Assembly (NCBI GenBank): GCA_005885085.1
Contig: VAXY01000111.1
Span: 1 to 6,497, forward strand
Reading direction: 5' to 3'
Length of the DNA: 6,497 nt
Source: Actinomycetota bacterium
GTDB lineage: Bacteria > Actinomycetota > Thermoleophilia > Gaiellales > Gaiellaceae
The notes below the pieces were generated by a model. The model was not told the DNA's origin and searched no databases. It saw only the letters and a list, made by a program, of their open reading frames with translations. The translations under genes and the position numbers were made by a program. Shown one piece after another: positions 5,670-6,497 of this stretch (position 1 is the stretch's first letter; each line of letters opens with the position of its first letter).

Positions 5670-5946
5670 CAACTCGCGCACCGTCGCCGACGTCCGTCGC
5701 GACATCGAGTCCGAGCGCGAGCAGCTCGCCGACGCGGCGGAAGGCCTGCGGTCGAGCCTCGGCGAGGCGACGAACGTCCGCGGCAAGCTGCGCGAAAACC
5801 TCCCGGCCGTCGCAGCGGGCGCTCTCGGCGTCGGCTTCCTGCTGGCCGGTGGGGTCGGTGCCAGCGCGCGGTTGATCTTCCGGCGCGGGCGCGAAGGCGA
5901 CACGAAGGCGAAGCTCGGCCGTTTCCGCCTTGTCGACCGCGACTGA
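5659..5946 (+). CDS. DUF3618 family membrane protein
   Basis: The 95-residue product begins with the DUF3618 signature: TVADVRRDIESEREQLADAAEGL (about residues 8-30), a charged helix with the D-I-E-x-x-R-x-x-L type spacing. One hydrophobic Gly/Ala-rich span follows (about 49-72, PAVAAGALGVGFLLAGGVGA). A basic tail ends the protein. DUF3618 proteins are common in actinobacteria and often sit beside holin-X proteins, as here; their function is unknown. ATG 5659 lies within the last codons of the upstream gene (11-base overlap), with a weak GAAGAG 2 bases before it. The stop TGA at 5944-5946 is followed directly by a hairpin and by 44 further in-frame sense codons. Confidence 0.85.
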   Translation: MAGSNSRTVADVRRDIESEREQLADAAEGLRSSLGEATNVRGKLRENLPAVAAGALGVGFLLAGGVGASARLIFRRGREGDTKAKLGRFRLVDRD

Positions 5947-5971
5947 GCGACGACGGGCGACCGTCGGTCGC
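5947..5971 (+). terminator. GNRA-loop hairpin directly after the DUF3618 stop
   Basis: The left arm 5947-5956 pairs with 5961-5966 and 5968-5971, with one bulged G at 5967. This gives ten base pairs closed by the tetraloop GCGA, which is of the GNRA type. It starts on the base after TGA. No T-run follows, so it is either a U-less terminator, as is often proposed in actinobacteria, or an mRNA 3'-end stabiliser. Confidence 0.45.
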
Positions 5972-6028
5972 GTGCCGCGCTCTCCGGCCTGTTTCGCGGT
6001 CTACGTGACGTTGCCGGGAACTACACGA

Positions 6029-6049
6029 AGTTCGGCGCGGAGCCGAACT
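6029..6049. terminator. Second hairpin in the operon/cupredoxin intergenic region
   Basis: An 8-bp perfect stem (6029-6036 with 6042-6049) has a five-base loop, GCGGA. It lies between two convergent genes and has no T-run. It can form on either strand and may help end either transcript. Confidence 0.35.
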
Positions 6050-6061
6050 CGGAGCTCGCAG

Positions 6062-6079
6062 AAAGCTCACGCGGGCTTT
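6062..6079 (+). terminator. Third hairpin, overlapping the cupredoxin stop codon
   Basis: AAAGCTC (6062-6068) and GGGCTTT (6073-6079) form a 7-bp stem with one G-U pair and the loop ACGC. The stem ends in a short T3. It is more stable on the plus strand, since the minus-strand version has a C-A mismatch, so it would mainly serve the membrane operon. It overlaps the TAA of the minus-strand gene. Confidence 0.35.
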
Positions 6080-6497
6080 AGACGGGGAACTTGACGACCA
6101 AGGTGCCGCGCAGCTTCTTGGTCTTGTCCGACCGGTAGGTGTAGAGGCCGGGCGCGAGCGTCACGTTCCACGTGACGCGGCCGCGTGTACGCACGCCGGT
6201 CTTCTTGTTCACGCCGGGCCCGGAGAGATGGAAGTTGTCGGTCTTGCTGCGGTCGTTGACGACGATCGTGGCCGGCCCGGGCAACGCGGATCTGGGCTTG
6301 AGCGAGATCGTGCTGCGCGGCCCGACGCTGCCGGCGAGCGCAACCGCGGGGACGTCGCCGGCGAGGAAGTAGCCTCGCATCACGCCCGAGTGCGCGTCGC
6401 AGACATACGTGTAGCGCCCAGCGGTGAACGTGACCGTCCACGTCGTCTCCTGCTTGTCTCCGATCGGCGTCGAGACGTCGACGCCAGGTCCCCGGAG
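6078..6497 (-). CDS. Tandem cupredoxin-like protein, C-terminal part (5' end outside the window)
   Basis: The frame is open from the right edge and ends at TAA 6080-6078, giving 139 visible residues. The first domain shows WTVTFTAGRYTYVCDAHSGVM, whose C33-x-x-H36-x-x-x-M40 is the type 1 copper motif of plastocyanin-like proteins. The second domain (about 62-139) repeats the layout at an offset of 90 residues: LxGPGV at 1 and 91, W at 20 and 110, YTY at 29 and 119. Its ligand segment reads SDKTKKLRG in place of CDAHSGVMRG, so Cys and Met are gone and the central His is absent. DNFHL at 87-91 keeps a His where the first ligand normally lies. Cupredoxins are extracytoplasmic electron carriers or copper binders. 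The signal peptide would be upstream of the window. Starts suggested inside the visible part (GTG 6383, ATG 6380) would cut the copper motif and are rejected. Confidence 0.85.
   Translation of the reverse strand, partial: LRGPGVDVSTPIGDKQETTWTVTFTAGRYTYVCDAHSGVMRGYFLAGDVPAVALAGSVGPRSTISLKPRSALPGPATIVVNDRSKTDNFHLSGPGVNKKTGVRTRGRVTWNVTLAPGLYTYRSDKTKKLRGTLVVKFPV

Noticed and set aside
5944..5971. UGA followed at once by a hairpin, suggesting a SECIS element and selenocysteine
   Set aside because: The loop lies too close to the UGA for a bacterial SECIS, there is no CxxU-like context, and DUF3618 has no selenoprotein members that I know of.
5225..6070. Minus-strand frames of 273-281 residues over the membrane operon
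   Set aside because: They are Arg/Ser/Ala-rich with no motifs, and antisense to four coherent membrane-protein genes.
1..6497. tRNA, rRNA, CRISPR array, insertion sequence or riboswitch
   Set aside because: No cloverleaf, regularly spaced direct repeats, transposase or terminal inverted repeats were seen on reading either strand, and no leader is long enough for a classical riboswitch.

Overview
The window is high-GC DNA with tightly packed, overlapping genes. The gene content (a DUF3618 / holin-X-like membrane operon, ArgR, an AcoA-type E1-E2 operon, a PRC-barrel protein) points to the Actinomycetota. A deep lineage such as Thermoleophilia (Gaiellales/Solirubrobacterales) is my best guess, from general resemblance only. 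No mobile element, tRNA, rRNA or CRISPR array is visible. No gene-free stretch exceeds about 130 bases.

Region 1 (1-2923, minus strand): a 2-oxo acid dehydrogenase operon transcribed in the order E1-alpha, E1-beta, E2. The E2 gene runs off the left edge before its catalytic histidine. The E1-alpha sequence looks most like acetoin dehydrogenase (AcoA) proteins, but the substrate cannot be fixed from sequence. Together the three proteins would decarboxylate a 2-oxo acid or cleave acetoin, passing the acyl group to the E2 lipoyl-lysine and then to CoA.

Region 2 (2936-3993, plus strand): two genes overlapping by ATGA. The first encodes an uncharacterised 217-residue protein built from two diverged copies of one domain. 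The second encodes a PRC-barrel protein. The first gene starts only 12 bases from the proposed E1-alpha start on the other strand.

Region 3 (3990-4758, minus strand): argR, preceded by a small dimeric alpha/beta-barrel (ABM-like) protein gene. The argR stop and the PRC-barrel stop share one CTAG. argR has no Shine-Dalgarno but has a -10-like box 6 bases before ATG, as in leaderless actinobacterial genes.

Region 4 (4806-5946, plus strand): four overlapping genes for small membrane proteins. They are a 42-residue single-span protein, a 119-residue C-tail-anchored protein, a holin-X/DUF1469 protein and a DUF3618 protein. The arrangement resembles the proteobacterial yqjD-yqjE-yqjK cluster in architecture. 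Hairpins lie between its end and the last gene.

Region 5 (6078-6497, minus strand): the C-terminal part of a tandem cupredoxin-like protein. One domain keeps a CxxHxxxM copper motif and the second has lost it. The gene enters from the right edge.
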